A stretch of DNA of 64,000 nt from Sinotaia quadrata (GCA_028829895.1 CM054182.1:31094379-31158378); one strand, 5' to 3'. Positions 32,630 to 45,615 are shown, counted from the stretch's first letter. Notes: a model not told the origin generated them from the sequence alone. Numbers and translations are program-made.

Positions 32630-33372
32630 AATAATAAATAAAAAACTTTCATTTGAAGAATTTCATGCATTCAGACCTTTCAGAAAATGACACGATTTCA
32701 GTGGTGTTGGCCAATGACTTCTTTAGGCAGCGTTCGGGCCGACATCGTTGATTTCTTTCTGGCTGTTATCTAACGGGTTGGATTCATATCGGCTTTGTGG
32801 TGCATTTAGATTTCGTCTAGTTTGATTTCTGATTCCTCAGGTTTTCTTACTGGCGTCATTAAAAAAAATATTTTGCTTTCACCCTTTTTTCACTGATTAA
32901 TAATAAGGCATTCCAGGTCTCCACGACCTAGTAGAATGTCCGCTTTGAAAAGAGGCCCTCCCCTCATCCAGATTGAAGTGATTATTACACTGCGTCACAA
33001 AAAAACATTTTTGTAAGTTGTCTAAGATTTTTCAACTGATTTAGAATAATTTTGCACTGCTAAATTTGAAAATGACTTCTATTTTTTAAAAATCAGTTCA
33101 GGTTTTTTATTCGATTTTTAAAAATCCGATCTTATAGCTAAATCGATTACATTTTTGTAACAATTTTAGGCAATTTTTGTTAATATTTCTCTTCCAAAAC
33201 AGGTTTTTAAATTAAAAAAATCATTTAAAATTTAAAAAATCGTTTTTTAACACAATTCATTTATTAAATGTTACAAACGTTGATTAGTGTACATTGAATA
33301 GTAGACATTGATAACGGGTAAGTACATATAAATTCAATATTAGATCATCATTGTTCAAAATTCAGGGCATGA

Positions 33373-33772
33373 ACTTCGTCTCTTCGAACTTCTAGAATGC
33401 TCAGCAGTAGGAATGTCTCTCTTTAGAGTCCAACAGTAATCAGCCATCATGACTGCATCCCAGAGTCCCTGATACCTGGTTTCCATCTCTTTCATATCCT
33501 GATGAAATATCTCCCCTTGCTCATCGCTCATTCATTCCCAAATTTTCAGGAAACCGATCCATATGAGAGAATAAGTAATGCAATTTGATGCTCATGTTGC
33601 ATCCAAGGTTTTTGAAAGCAGTCAGCACATTGGCAACAAGCTCTGCATAGTTCCTGGCCTTATTGTTGCCAAGAAAGTTTTTCACGACCAGAACAAAAGA
33701 CTTCCAGGTACCAGTTCCACTTCATTCATTGAATTTTCAAACTCTGGATCTCCGATTAGCTTACACAGTTGT

Positions 33773-33820
<48 letters not shown>

Positions 33821-33905
33821 GCACGCACGCACGAACAGTCTTTCTTAAAAACTTCAAAAATTCTGGAGAGAAACACAGCTCCATTGATTTTAATTAAGCG
33901 ATTAT
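33373..33905 (-). pseudogene. Relic of an invertebrate mobile-element-associated ORF
   Basis: Conceptual minus-strand translation gives KNFLGNNKARNYAELVANVL, then SIKLHYLFSHMDRFPENLG and, after a frameshift, MSDEQGEIFHQDMKEMETRY and MADYCWTLKRD. This domain recurs in many uncharacterised, high-copy proteins of invertebrate genomes (from memory), which I take to be transposon-associated. At least two frameshifts (near 33542-33550 and 33706-33715) break it, and an (AC)n tract at 33776-33833 lies inside the region. No intact enzyme is present. Confidence 0.7.
33776..33833. repeat. (AC)n/(ACGC)n microsatellite
   Basis: CA repeats passing into CGCA repeats, within the relic ORF. Confidence 0.97.
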
Positions 33906-33999
33906 AGGATGATTTGCCCACACATAGACAAAAACTACAAGTGAGAAGCAAAAAGGGCATATTTCCAACTTATGTCACACTTTAGAGATGAAGAACCCC

Positions 34000-34228
34000 T
34001 CCTCTTTCTGAATACGAGTTCACACTTGAGAGCGGCAGAATGCAACCTCTCCTCTTATTGAATTTGAGGTTACAGTCTCTCCTCTGAATAAATACGAAGA
34101 GAAAGAATACAACCTCTCCTCCTAATGAATATGAAGGCACGCTTGAGAGCGGTAGAATACAACCTCTCCTCTTATTGAATATGTCACTCGTGAGATAGAA
34201 TTCAACCTCTCCTCTCATTGAATGCCGG
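34000..34228. repeat. Degenerate minisatellite, 45-65 bp
   Basis: About five copies sharing GAATACAACCTCTCCTCTTA and TTGAATATGA, with some copies including CACGCTTGAGAGCGGTAGA. Confidence 0.85.
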
Positions 34229-34590
34229 TTGAAACCTCCGACCTATATTTGGATCCAGACTCTGGAAATCCAAGAAAAAAATAATCCAGGATAAGATTCC
34301 AAGCGGATTCAAAGTTGAAATAAAATCTATGTCACACCTTCACAAGGACCGAGATAAAAACTGAAAACCTGGACAAAGCTCTCGAGGTGCAAAGTACCAA
34401 ACAAACAAGTTTCTTTTAGGTTTTATTCAAAACCCTTCTTGGAACGAGCGAAACTAAAGATCTTTTCAAATGAGAACAAAGAGATCGGAATGGATATTAA
34501 AAGATTCGCTAAAAATAGAAACCTTTAGGTAATTTTAAGCAGTATCAACATTTCTAAAAGCAGACAACCAACTTCTTTTGTATTATGATA

Positions 34591-34625
34591 CACACACACA
34601 CACACACACACCACCACCACCACCA
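34591..34625. repeat. (CA)n then (CCA)n microsatellite
   Basis: CA repeats switching to CCA repeats. The flanking 34230-35030 is unique sequence with no gene I can support. Confidence 0.95.
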
Positions 34626-35029
34626 GACATTCTCCACAGCGTGACAGCCTTCGTAGAAATATTAATTAGCAGGGATTTAAGGTTTCAAGAAAGATGGTTG
34701 CTTTGAACTCAAACCTTTTATTCACTCTCTCCAGCCACTCATTTATTTTGATTTTACCAAACTCAAATTTCTAGCTATATGTACAATTACATCCAGTTGG
34801 AATATTTACACTTCTTTTGGAAGTTCCACCTTGGGGATAGGGGTGGAGGTGGATGGGTGTTTACTCTGGAGTCTTGAACTTAGAATTATTTTAACTGGAT
34901 TGTGGATTTAACGAGATCTAAAGAGATCCGACGAGCTTTACGTACCGGCCTTCCGTCTGAACGAAAAGACCGTTTGTACTTCGATCAATGATGTATATAC
35001 CGTGATTCTCTTTTGTTCCAATCAGTGGG

Positions 35030-35345
35030 TTCAGCCTGACCTTGGAATAAATGAGAAGATATTTTACAGTATAGAAGAGGGTTCAGCCTGACCTTGGAAT
35101 AAATGAGAAGATATTTTACAGTATAGAAGAGGGTTCAGTCTGACCTTGGAATATATGAGAAGATATTTTACAGTATATAAGAGGGTTCAGTGTGACCTTG
35201 ACATATATGAGAAAATATTTTACAGTATAGAAATATTTTACAGTTTGACCTTGAAATATATGAGAAGATATTTTACAGTATAGAAAAGGGTTCAGGCTGA
35301 CCTTGGAATATATGAGAAGATACTTTACAGTACAGAAGAAATCTT
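35030..35345. repeat. About 52-bp minisatellite
   Basis: Six copies with GGGTTCAGCCTGACCTTGGA, ATAAATGAGAAGATATTTTA and CAGTATAGAAGA; internal copies carry small deletions. Confidence 0.95.
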
Positions 35346-35407
35346 GGAGCAAATAATTTTTAAAAAGTACCTCACTCGGAAACATGAGTATAACAAATAT
35401 TATCAAT

Positions 35408-35660
35408 GCGTATAGCTGTCAGTATGTGTGTATAGCTGTTAGTATGTATGTATAGCTGTCAGTATGTGTGTATAGCTGTCAGTATGTGTGTATAGCTGTT
35501 AGTATGTGTGTAAAGCTGTCAGTACGTGTGTATAGCTGTCAGTATGTATGTAGAGTTTTTACTATTGGGTGTACAACTGTCTGTCAGTATGTGCATAGAT
35601 TTGTGTCAGTTTGTGTGTTAGTATGTTTGTAGTAGTATATGCTTACAGCTATATCAGTAT
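35408..35660. repeat. 18-bp repeat
   Basis: Tandem TATAGCTGTCAGTATGTG units, regular to about 35550 and decaying after that. Confidence 0.9.
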
Positions 35661-35699
35661 GTGCGAAGCTGTTATATGCATACACCATGAGTGTGCACA

Positions 35700-37365
35700 C
35701 GTCTACTTAGCGAGTAGCTAAATCATCCTGCGAAGGCGTAGCGGAGAGAAATCAGCGTGTCTAGTGTTCACTTCAGAAACAGTAGAGTTTGTTAATGGTG
35801 GTGATGGTGGCGTTTTTAAAAGGTGGAGGGAGAGCGCCCACGCTAATATTACACACCTAGCTTCTAGCGAAGGTGAATATCCTCCAACCGCCACCACCAC
35901 CACACTCTCCAGTAACTTTCAGAGTCACCCCGAGAATAGAATGGCAACAGGCAAGCGAATCCAGCCAAACCAAACCACAACTAGTTTCTAGTGGAGCAGA
36001 AGACCCCCACCACCACCACGACAGGTGCCTGCAGGCCGTAGCGCGATGCACTTGCAATATGTAACATAGTACACAGATAAGTACAAAGACTCTGTATAAT
36101 TACCGCCTGGAGCTCAGAGTTAAGGATGGGTCGACAACTCCTGGTCTGTGGAGACAGGTCTGCGAGTGGGCACTGAAGTCATTGTGAATGCAGGCCGTAA
36201 GGGTTGCAGACGACCCTCCCTCTCTCCTCCCTATTTATGTGAAGAGTGTTGCCTATGCTCAAAACCGGATCTCGTCAGGCAGCTCGACAGGTCTGTATAG
36301 ATTTAATGTGCCTGGTAGCATTGGTTGCTCGTGACGTCACTATGCAGGAGACATCTGGACATAATAAGTAACTAAAGTGCTTTACTTGCTTGTCTTTCTG
36401 CTGCCGGAAATGCGTATGTTCCTTACCACCAGTCGTAATGTAGACCGAAGTGGTCGAGCAATGAAAATGCATTCATTGACACGGTCAAGGTCCCTTAAGG
36501 CAGTTGTGTCGTATTCATCGTGTTGTAGGTATTTTATTTTTTTAAATGAGAAAAACTAACTCCAAACGTCCTCAGCAGTGGCACTGTCTTGTTTACTGCA
36601 GATTTAGTGAGTTTCGTCTACCGCTAACTTATAAACTGTATGCTGTATTCAGAAACACACTGAGTTAGGATTAGCTTTATTTTGTTTATGCTTATAATTA
36701 AAGAATACACAGATTAAACTGAAGAATTGATTTGGCGATATTTGCTTGTTGGTTCATAGCTTGGTGTATATTTGTTTAAAAACACTGAATCTACTTACAG
36801 TTAGTCTTACCTTTGATTGGTCAGGAGAAAAGGGTCAGTTGTTAGTCTTCTGTGAAAGGCGATAAGCTAAACACAGCACTATTTTCACCCTCGCCCAAGA
36901 AGACACGAGTCGTGTCTTCATGACAATCACGACGTCTTGTAGGCCTAAAAGAAGCGAGCTGGCTTTACGTCACAGGCACGATAAGTCATGAACCCTGGAG
37001 ACAAGTCATGTGATCCTTAATCATGCATGCCACGCAAGTATCAGATTAAGGCCTGACAGGTTCTAAGCACTGAAAATATTATGGTGTCCAACACGATTCT
37101 TACAAAATGTTAAACTCAGAAAAAACTATTAAGAGAGAAAACATGTTTTTAATTCTTTTAAATGACAATTAAATCAATTAAATTAATTACAATTACATAC
37201 ACCCATGGACTGAACAAAGAGTTTTACAAAAGCACTAAAAAGGTGTGAAACTGCCAGTTTTGTCATCATCTCAAATCAAAACACTCGTATATGCAGATTG
37301 AAATAGTCAAGTTTAGCATCAGCAATTAATTTGATTTTTTTTTTTGTTCATTTTGTGCTGGTGCC
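35700..37365. other. Gene-free stretch with a GC-richer patch
   Basis: The part 35700-36300 is richer in G, C and CpG than its surroundings and has CCA/GGT trinucleotide clusters. It could be a promoter or exon of an unseen transcript, but I find no convincing coding exon. The rest is unique AT-rich sequence. Confidence 0.35.
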
Positions 37366-37369
37366 CTAA

Positions 37370-37650
37370 GCAGGTGCTTAATGACCTTTGCTGACTAAAT
37401 GACAAACACTGTAGATTACTGAGTTACGTTGTATTGACCAATTCAGAAACATTGTGTTGACTAACAGAGAAATGTTGTGTTGACTAGCTGAGAAATGTTG
37501 TTGACTTACTGAAAAATGTTATATTGACTAACTGAGAAACACTGTAGACTATGGAGTTACGTTGTGTTGACTAATTGAGAATCGTTGTGTTGAAAGAGAA
37601 ACGTTGTGTTAACTAATTGAGAAGCGTTGTGTTGACTAAATGAGAAGCAT
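37370..37650. repeat. Degenerate 21-30 bp repeat
   Basis: Loose tandem copies of GTTGTGTTGACTAACTGAGA with AA endings. Confidence 0.8.
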
Positions 37651-37724
37651 CTTCGTACTTCTAGTCACGTGATGACCTGACAAGTCCAACTTAAAAAAAT
37701 TCTATTTTCTTTTGCTTCTAGCTT

Positions 37725-38285
37725 TGAATGACAAACGTGACTTCAAATTGTTATTTCTAGCTTGATGGGAAAATGTGACTTCTACTTGTTGCTTCTAGCT
37801 TGATGGGAAAATGTGATTTTTATTTATAACTTTGAGCTTGATGAGAAAACGAGACTTCTATATGTTACATCTAACTTGAAGGGAAAACCTGACTTTATTT
37901 GTTACTTCTAGCTTGATGGGAAAGTGTGACTTTATCTGTTACATTTAGCTTGATGGAAAACGTAATTTCTATTTGTTACTTCGAGCTTGATGAATAAACG
38001 GGACTTCTATTGTGTTATATCTAGCTTGATAGGAAAACGTGACTTTATTTGTTACTTCTAGCTTGATGGGAAAACGTGACTCCTATTTGTTACTTCAAGC
38101 TTGATGGGAAAACGTGATTTCTATTTGTTACTTCTAGTTTGATGGGAAAACGTGACTTCTAATTGTTACATCTAGCTTGATGGGAAAACGTGACTCCTAT
38201 TTGTTACTTCGAGCTTGATGGGGAAAACGTGACTTTTATTTGATACCCCCAGCTTCATAGGAAAACGTGACTTCTATTTGTAGTC
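37725..38285. repeat. About 37-bp minisatellite
   Basis: About fifteen copies of AGCTTGATGGGAAAACGTGA followed by CTTCTATTTGTTACTTCT. Confidence 0.95.
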
Positions 38286-38289
38286 CGGC

Positions 38290-39285
38290 TTGTAGCGAAT
38301 AATTTGAATTTTGAGAGTAGTGAGACACGCAGAAGTGCATGTGTTACGCTTAGATTGCTGAGTGCGCGAAAAGCCCTTCATTTTAAACTTCATTTTAAAT
38401 TCCTGTTTTAAAATCTGTTATCTGAAATCTTTTGTCTCAAATCTGGACTTCACACAAACAGAACTGCTGAATACTTACAATAGACAGAGAAGACTAAACG
38501 CCAGAATGGCTGATTGACCCCAATTCATTCAACAAAAAAAAACCCCAAAACAAAATAGAAGATAAATGATTCAATGATCTAACGATCCCCATCTAAAATC
38601 TACAGAGAGACTTTGCTAAGAAAAAAAAAAAAAGGAAAAACAATTTCTTTCTGTAGTTTCAATTAATATATATAAAAATTCAAAATCCCCACTGGGGAAA
38701 AAAAAAAGTTCTTAAATATAATAGAGGAAAGTTCCAATTTAATGCATGTGAAAAATACAGTGAGAACTGCACCATTTCGCAGAACTGCACCATACTTAAA
38801 GCTAAATTACATCCGTGTTATAACGCTGCAATTAATTTGATTGTTAATATGCTATTTTTTTAATTATTAAAGTTAAAGTGATTTATAACTTTACTTGGTA
38901 CGGAATATTAAATAATTAATTGTACTGCTGAAGAATGCTGTTGATGTTTAAGTTAGTAGAACACGTACCTACTTTCTCCAATGTAAACAATGTAAATTCC
39001 ATCCATATGGTCGTGACTTGACGGATGGGTGGATGGTATTGGAGACTCGTGACACTTCCACCTGTCACTTTAATTTCTTCACATTTTTTGTTTAAACCCT
39101 GAGAAAGAAACAAGCGACCCTTACAAAATTAATTCGGGACTAATAATTTTAAGAAGTAGAAGATAGAAAAAAACCTCATGCCAAATTTCATATTTTAGAA
39201 AATTTAAAACATAGCGCCGCAGGAAAATTAGAATATTTTGTTTTTTTGAGCTGATTTCCTAGATATCGAACTAAAGCCGGTGCCT
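38290..39285. other. Gene-free stretch
   Basis: AT-rich unique sequence with A runs (38537, 38621, 38696). Short open frames only. Confidence 0.4.
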
Positions 39286-39289
39286 TTCT

Positions 39290-39570
39290 TTCCTGCCACG
39301 CATCTTTCATTGTGGGGATAACTATTTTTTTTGTTTAGTCAATAATTATAATTATCGGTCCCTGTTACACATCTTTCATTGTGGGATGACCCTTGACATT
39401 TGACTGGCAAGAGGATAACTATTTCTTTGCTTAGTCAATAGTTGTCGGTCCCTGTCACACATCTTTCATTGTGGGATGACCCGTGACATTTGACTGGCAA
39501 GGGGATAACTATTTTTTTGCTTAGTCAATAGTTGTCGGTCCCTGTCACACATCTTTCATTGTGTGAAATT
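39290..39570. repeat. About 85-bp minisatellite, three copies
   Basis: Copies contain CACATCTTTCATTGTGGGAT, GACATTTGACTGGCAAG and AGTCAATAGTTGTCGGTCCC. Confidence 0.95.
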
Positions 39571-40060
39571 TGACTGACTATTTCTACTGACTATAAGTCT
39601 ATTTCTTTCCACAGTCAATTTTCGGTGCCTTTTACTGGTCATGTCAATCGGTACAAATAGTTTTACTTTGATATCTAACATCTCTTTGCATTTTGATGTA
39701 GGTATTGTTATATTTTGCGTCATAAAAACACGTACACCCAAAAGTGTACTGTATGCCGCACAAACTTAGCTATTAACTAATATTTCGCGACATTTAGCAA
39801 ATGTAAAATAAAATATATTATAGAAAACATAATGCATGTTTAGGAATTTACGCATTATTTAAAGTCGAAATAAAAAGCCAATGGTTTCAGTTAAACAGAT
39901 TCCAGATTCCAGTGAGTAAAAAGCAATTCTTGTCGGTTGCTCTGAACAGCTGCATGCATACCTAAGACTTTGTCCACGCCATCTTTTGTAAGGGGGACAA
40001 CTGGTGGAGATCAAGTGAACTTGATAAGTATTAACATTCCACACTGATGTTAAATGGAAT

Positions 40061-40082
40061 GTCTAGACTCTAGAGTCTAGAC
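40061..40082. repeat. 22-bp perfect palindrome
   Basis: The bases from GTCTAGACTC to GAGTCTAGAC read identically on both strands with no spacer. It may be a chance product of simple sequence or a dimeric protein site. Confidence 0.9.
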
Positions 40083-40259
40083 TGACCACAAAAGAAAGGG
40101 AAGGGTGTGGGCTTTTCTCAGGGGTAATAACGTGATATTATGCACAGAGAATATCAACGATGTAGCACATAGAAGGGACTTAATACTGTTAACCACCCTG
40201 CCAAAGTTCGGACTGGAAATTTTAGGCGCCGAACTTACAAAGGCCATTGCCTGCGATAA

Positions 40260-40700
40260 TGATTTCCATTGTTTGCTTTAATTGAATGGTTGATTAATGG
40301 GCTGATTTTTTACTTGACTGTCTACTAGATTTGCTGGTTGATTGATTAGTTAGTTGACTGCTTGTTTGGTTAATTGATTATTTATCTGATTTGTTTATTT
40401 GAAAGTTTGGTTGATTCTGTTTGTTGACTGCTTGTTTGATTGGATGGTTAATTGTTTGATTGGTTGTTTGGCTGCTTGGTTAAATGTTTACTTGATTGTT
40501 CACTTAATTGTTTGATTGTTGAGTTGATAATTAAATGATTGGATGATTAGTTGACTGTTTAGTTAATTGCTTAATGGATTGCGTAGTTGATTTTTCTCAG
40601 TTGATATTTAAGGATAGGCTGATTGCAGACAGTTTAGTTGATTGCTAGATTCATTGTTTGTTTGCTTGCTTGATTTGTTTGGTTTTTGTTACTTGATTGC
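40260..40700. repeat. TTGATTG/TTGTTTG-rich degenerate repeat
   Basis: Low-complexity sequence of TTGATTG, TTGTTTG and TTAGTTGACTG words without a fixed period. Confidence 0.8.
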
Positions 40701-40794
40701 TGACTTGAAAAGCAGTTTGGTCATTTTGTATTTCTGCTTTTTATTCTCAATACTCCTATTTAAATTTTTCATGTGAAGAAAGAGAGCGTGGATC

Positions 40795-41155
40795 TTATTA
40801 ACAATGTACTCATTTTGTCACCAATACAATTTATTAACAATGTATTCATTTTGTCAACAATACAATTTATTAACAATGTACTCATTTTGTCAACAATACA
40901 ATTTATTAACAATGTACTCATTTTGTCAATAATACAATTTATTAACAATGTACTCATTTTGTCAACAATACAATTTATTAACAATGTACTCATTTTGTCA
41001 ACAATACAATTTATTAACAATGTACTCATTTTGTCAACAATACAATTTATTAACAATGTACTCATTTTGTCAACAATACAATTTATTAACAATGTACTCA
41101 TTTTGTCAACAATACAATTTATTAACAATGTACTCATTTTGTCAACAACAGAAAG
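40795..41155. repeat. 36-bp minisatellite open in several frames
   Basis: Ten highly similar copies of ATTAACAATGTACTCATTTT then GTCAACAATACAATTT. The period is divisible by 3, so two plus-strand frames and one minus-strand frame stay open for 100-160 codons. These reflect the period, not a gene. Confidence 0.95.
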
Positions 41156-41159
41156 TGAG

Positions 41160-42640
41160 GGCCTATCAACAATACATCCTGATATTGTCCTCACCAGAAA
41201 ACAGACGACATTACTGGGAAGAATCTCCGCGAGAAAAAGCAGACTTTAATAAGCACATTTAAATAAGTAGTTTTCCGTCAACAGAGAATGGTGTTGAGCT
41301 GATTTGTTACAGGAATGTATAGACACTCACGACTAACAGCTATTGGAAGCTCTTTGGATGTGATTTGTTACAGGAATGTATAGACACTGTCACAGAGCTT
41401 CGGTTTTGTTCTTGCCACGTCAGATCTATGAGAACGGATATACAGCCAGCGCGCGAAATGTTTTCGTTAGTTTCCCGTCAAGGAAAGGGAACTCGATGAT
41501 TTGAAAGCAGGCGGGTTGAAGATGAAGGTGAGGAAGAGTACAGTTCCATAGAAACATCCTGCGTGAACGCGAGAACAGATGTGAGCTACGCACACATTTA
41601 AAGAATAAAAATAAAGTATTTATTTGTTAACAAAAAAATCAGTATCGATGACATTTTTATTTAAAAATTAGATAAATTGATTAACACCCCAAGACAATGG
41701 AGGTGTTACCAATCATCTGATTCAGCCACAGACGAGCAAGCGGACAAGCAAACAAAAAAACAAATAAACATAAAAAACAGAAACAGATCAACAAACATAA
41801 AAATAAAAACCAACAAAGGCAAAATTAAAACAAAATAAATACAAACTAACAAACAAACACAAAATAAATGAAAACAAACACGAAATAAAAATGACAAGGA
41901 GACAAACAACGGATAGACCAGAAGGCTGTACAGGCGAGTTCAAATACAGAGCATGCCCGCCTCAGCACAAACTACGTCTGCGCACGTGGTGTTTCAATGC
42001 CGGTTGCTTGAATGCATTATATGTTAGCTGCCCGTATAGTCCATAATCATTAACCCTTGGACTAATGAAATCACCCTTTCCCTTTCAGTGAGATGTTTCC
42101 TACAAGCAGTGCCAATGGCGTGACCGACTCCAACAACTAAGGCGCTCATTAACCTCGTTAAATGTTAAAATGCTTTTAAGAATCGACTACAGCCAGAATG
42201 GAGGCAACAAAGCCCCAGTCATTCGGCCTTCGGGAGGAGCGCGGAGAGACAACATTAGATTGATCTATGAAGCACTAATTATTCTCGTTAAAGTAATTAG
42301 CTTCCCATCAATGTTCAATTTAGGAAAAGGAAGTGTTTTTAGCAAACGGCTAAGAAACAACGACAGTTTGATGGAAGCAGAGATTTATGAGCGTGCTGCT
42401 GTTGTCTATTTTTGGTAGAACAGCAAAAGTGTTGATGAAAATTATGGAAGTGGCCTAGCCATTGTGATCTGAAAGACGGGCAGAAAGACGCTTTCTAAGA
42501 GCGAAAGGAAAATGTTAAATTAATTCCCCTGGGCAAGCATTAGTACACATATATAGTCTGAAGGAAGACCGTAAACTAATTGACTCCGTTGAACTAGTAT
42601 AAGTACACCATACATAGGCCAATTCTATGTACAAAGTGTA
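41160..42640. other. Gene-free stretch with repeat-free island
   Basis: A 27-bp duplicated segment (GATTTGTTACAGGAATGTAT plus AGACACT) occurs near 41301 and 41360; an A-rich, AAACAAACAA-type stretch spans 41750-41890. The part 42070-42420 is free of repeats and dense in homeodomain-type cores (ACTAATTA, GTAATTAG), which suggests a regulatory element; it also has an open plus-strand frame of 82 codons without recognisable features. Confidence 0.35.
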
Positions 42641-42659
42641 AAGTGAACGCTTTCATACT

Positions 42660-43340
42660 ATCATTGGAGCGTCAACATAATCCGAGGGAAAGTAAAATTA
42701 TCTCCCTTGGACTAGCATTCAATCGTATACACAATCCGAGATAAATAACAATCAACTCCCTTGGACTAGCACTCAATCGTACATAATCCGATGAAAAGTA
42801 ACAATTAAATCTTTTGGACTAGCATTCAAGCGTATACTGACATGGAGTGGCATTAGAACTTGTGCTCTGAAGATTGTAGCGTTAATTAACTCCTTCAGAC
42901 TAGCATTCAATAATTAACCATTTAACTGGCACTCAAACGGACACCGCTCAAGGTAAAATAATAATTACCCCCATTTAACTGGCATTCAAACGGACCCAGC
43001 TCCAGATAAAGTTATAATTAACCACTTTGACTGGCATTCAAAAGGACATATAGCTCGAGGTAAAGTTACAACTAACCCCTTTAACTGGCATTCATATGGA
43101 GACAGCTCGAGGTAAAGTTATAATTAACCCCTTTGACTGGCATTCATATGGAGACAGCTCGAGGTAAAGTTATAATTAACCTCTTTGACTGGCATTCATA
43201 TGGACACAGCTCGAGGTAAAGTTATAATTAACCCCTTTGACTGGTATTCAAACGGACACATATCTCGAGGTAAAGTTATAATTACCCCCCTTGACTGGCA
43301 TTCAAACGTTTACATAGTTCGAGGAAAAATAATGACTAGC
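42660..43340. repeat. About 50-bp minisatellite
   Basis: About twelve copies; the later ones are regular (GACTGGCATTCATATGGA, CAGCTCGAGGTAAAGTTATA, ATTAACCCCTTT), the early ones degenerate (GGACTAGCATTCAATCGTA). Confidence 0.92.
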
Positions 43341-43344
43341 ATTA

Positions 43345-44550
43345 GAGCTAGTAGAGCTAGTACTCTGCAGCATATGTAGCGTGAAATTGACTCACTGGGA
43401 TTAGCATAAATATGCGGTACACACTCTGAAATTAAAGTGTATGTTTTATCTTGCGTAGGCAAGAAGGACCTATTACTTTCTGCGTTAAACGTGTTAAACT
43501 AGTGGGACTTATTATTTACTGCAGCAAAAGGTGATAAATAAACTAGAAGGACATACTTGCTATCTAACACACCAATAGGCAGCTGCATTAATTATTCCTA
43601 CGGCTACCTTTAATGTACAAGTATATAATTCTCTGTGTGTGGTTGTTGTCTTTTTTTTATTGTGACAGCAAACGCAGTGCAGCTCATCGTCAAGAACCAA
43701 GTGCACCTTTTGTTGTTGTTGGCAACTAGAAAGCTGAGAATATGCTATGTCTGTAGAGCAATTCACTATCCAAAGATGTAGCATTTACTTAGAAGCACCC
43801 CCCCTCCCCCTCTTTCTGAAATCACCTTTATGCGGGCATCTTGCTAGGCGTTATACAACAAAGTCCGTTATCGTGTAATCAGTCTCCATTTTCATGACAC
43901 TAGTTTTTCTTAGAAAAGGGATCCTTGCTTGCAGGAAACAAAGACGGCGATGATTGGTCGTTTTTGGAAAGAATATTGCTTCACTAACATCGTTACTTTT
44001 TAAAACTCCGCTTCCTGTTCATTATAAGTATTAAACAATACTGACGCGCAAACGTTCTTACTATTGTGACATTCGCGATAGTTTTTAGACAGTAATCAAG
44101 CAATCGATCGCGCAGAGCTGGCCTTTCGGTCAAGCTAAGTGGCACGTGCAGGGTAGTTTCCCTTTTCCATGCTGTAAGCCAATCAAAAGAAATCTCTTTC
44201 GGGAGCATATGGATTTTACTTTTGAAGATGTTCTCATATTTCGGTTTTAAGCAATTATGACAGGTTCCTGCCTTGGGAGACACATGACGACTGCTTCCTG
44301 AGTTGTGCCTGACGTTTTCGGTGACTTACACTTTGATCAACCAAATAGTTTTGCTAATTGCTCTCCCTTTGCTGTTGATGATGTTTTTGTGTTCGCTGGC
44401 AAAAGTAACTTGAACCATGTCGTCTTTAAAAATGTTGGATATGTTTGCACTGATTAACTGTTTTGCTGATAGCAGGATGCAGTGGAAAGGTTAATCGTGC
44501 CTATTACTGTTTTCTCCAGCACGGATCAGTTTATAGCGAAGCAGCCGAAA
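43345..44550. other. Gene-free stretch
   Basis: Unique sequence. The portion 43960-44300 has balanced base composition, no repeats and a 96-codon open minus-strand frame (44283-43993) that contains CHNCLKPKYEN but no domain I know. It could be an unrecognised exon, a mobile-element remnant or regulatory DNA. Confidence 0.3.
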
Positions 44551-44552
44551 AT

Positions 44553-44555
<3 letters not shown>

Positions 44556-44633
<78 letters not shown>
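44556..44633. repeat. (AC)n microsatellite
   Basis: About 38 uninterrupted AC units. Confidence 0.98.
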
Positions 44634-45399
44634 CTAAATACGTGTGTTTTAGTAATCTATATAATTTACTGCAATATGATTCTTCTCAGTTGGATTTATT
44701 TTTTCCGAGTAATTCTTTATGCTTTCACACATGAAATCTTTGATGTGCTCACAAAGCACACCATAGAGAATCGTTAAGAACTTCACATGCACAATGAAAA
44801 GCCCATCCCGTGGAGTGTTCTAGAATATTCATGAGCGTTACTCAACACACCATGAGGAAAGTACAAAATAATCTGCGTGAATTCTCGAGACCAACCTAAT
44901 GCCTCAATTTTTGCCATATTGGCTCCCAAACAGAAATCACAGAAAATCAACTTATAGCAAAACGTTTACTGATAAGTTTGACAATAACGCTGGATTCACA
45001 CACTAATGTGATCAGGTAGAGTAGTCACTGTATCATGAAGTGAAAAAAGGTGCAGTTTTCACTGCAAAATTCAAATTAAGGCAGTGCTAAATTTCAGGCA
45101 TATTTCATCTCTAAACTTCTTTCTCTCTTACATTCTCAAGTTACAAATCCTGCAACAATTTTGTTAGCCTGATACCCACACAGCTTAAAAATATAGCATC
45201 AATCAAAATTCACATGTATAATGTACAACGTAATTAAATCATGAACATAGAAATAAATAATTTTCGGTCCATCCCCATTGGATGAATTTGTTATAAACAA
45301 GTGTGAGACTATTAGTCAGAGAAACTACTCATCCACCTGGAACTGATTGCGTTGCATCATATTTCTAGCACATTCTCCGAGATGTTTACTCCAACTCTG

Positions 45400-45615
45400 A
45401 CAAATATATGGAGTTCCCAAGGTCAGGTCACGTTAACATTGGTAACAAATATATGATCACAAGGAGTTCCCAAGGTCAGGTCACGTTAACATTGGTAACA
45501 AATATATGATCACAAGGAGTTCCCAAGGTCAGGTCACGTTAACATTGGTAACAAATATATGATCACAAGGAGTTCCCAAGGTCAGGTCACGTTAACATTG
45601 GTAACAAATATATAA
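45400..45615. repeat. About 57-bp minisatellite, four copies
   Basis: Near-identical copies of GAGTTCCCAAGGTCAGGTCA, CGTTAACATTGGTAACAAAT and ATATGATCACAAG, implying recent expansion. Confidence 0.95.

Noticed and set aside
37725..38285. Regularly spaced direct repeats resembling a CRISPR array
   Set aside because: The units are contiguous tandem copies without unique spacers, and this is eukaryotic DNA.
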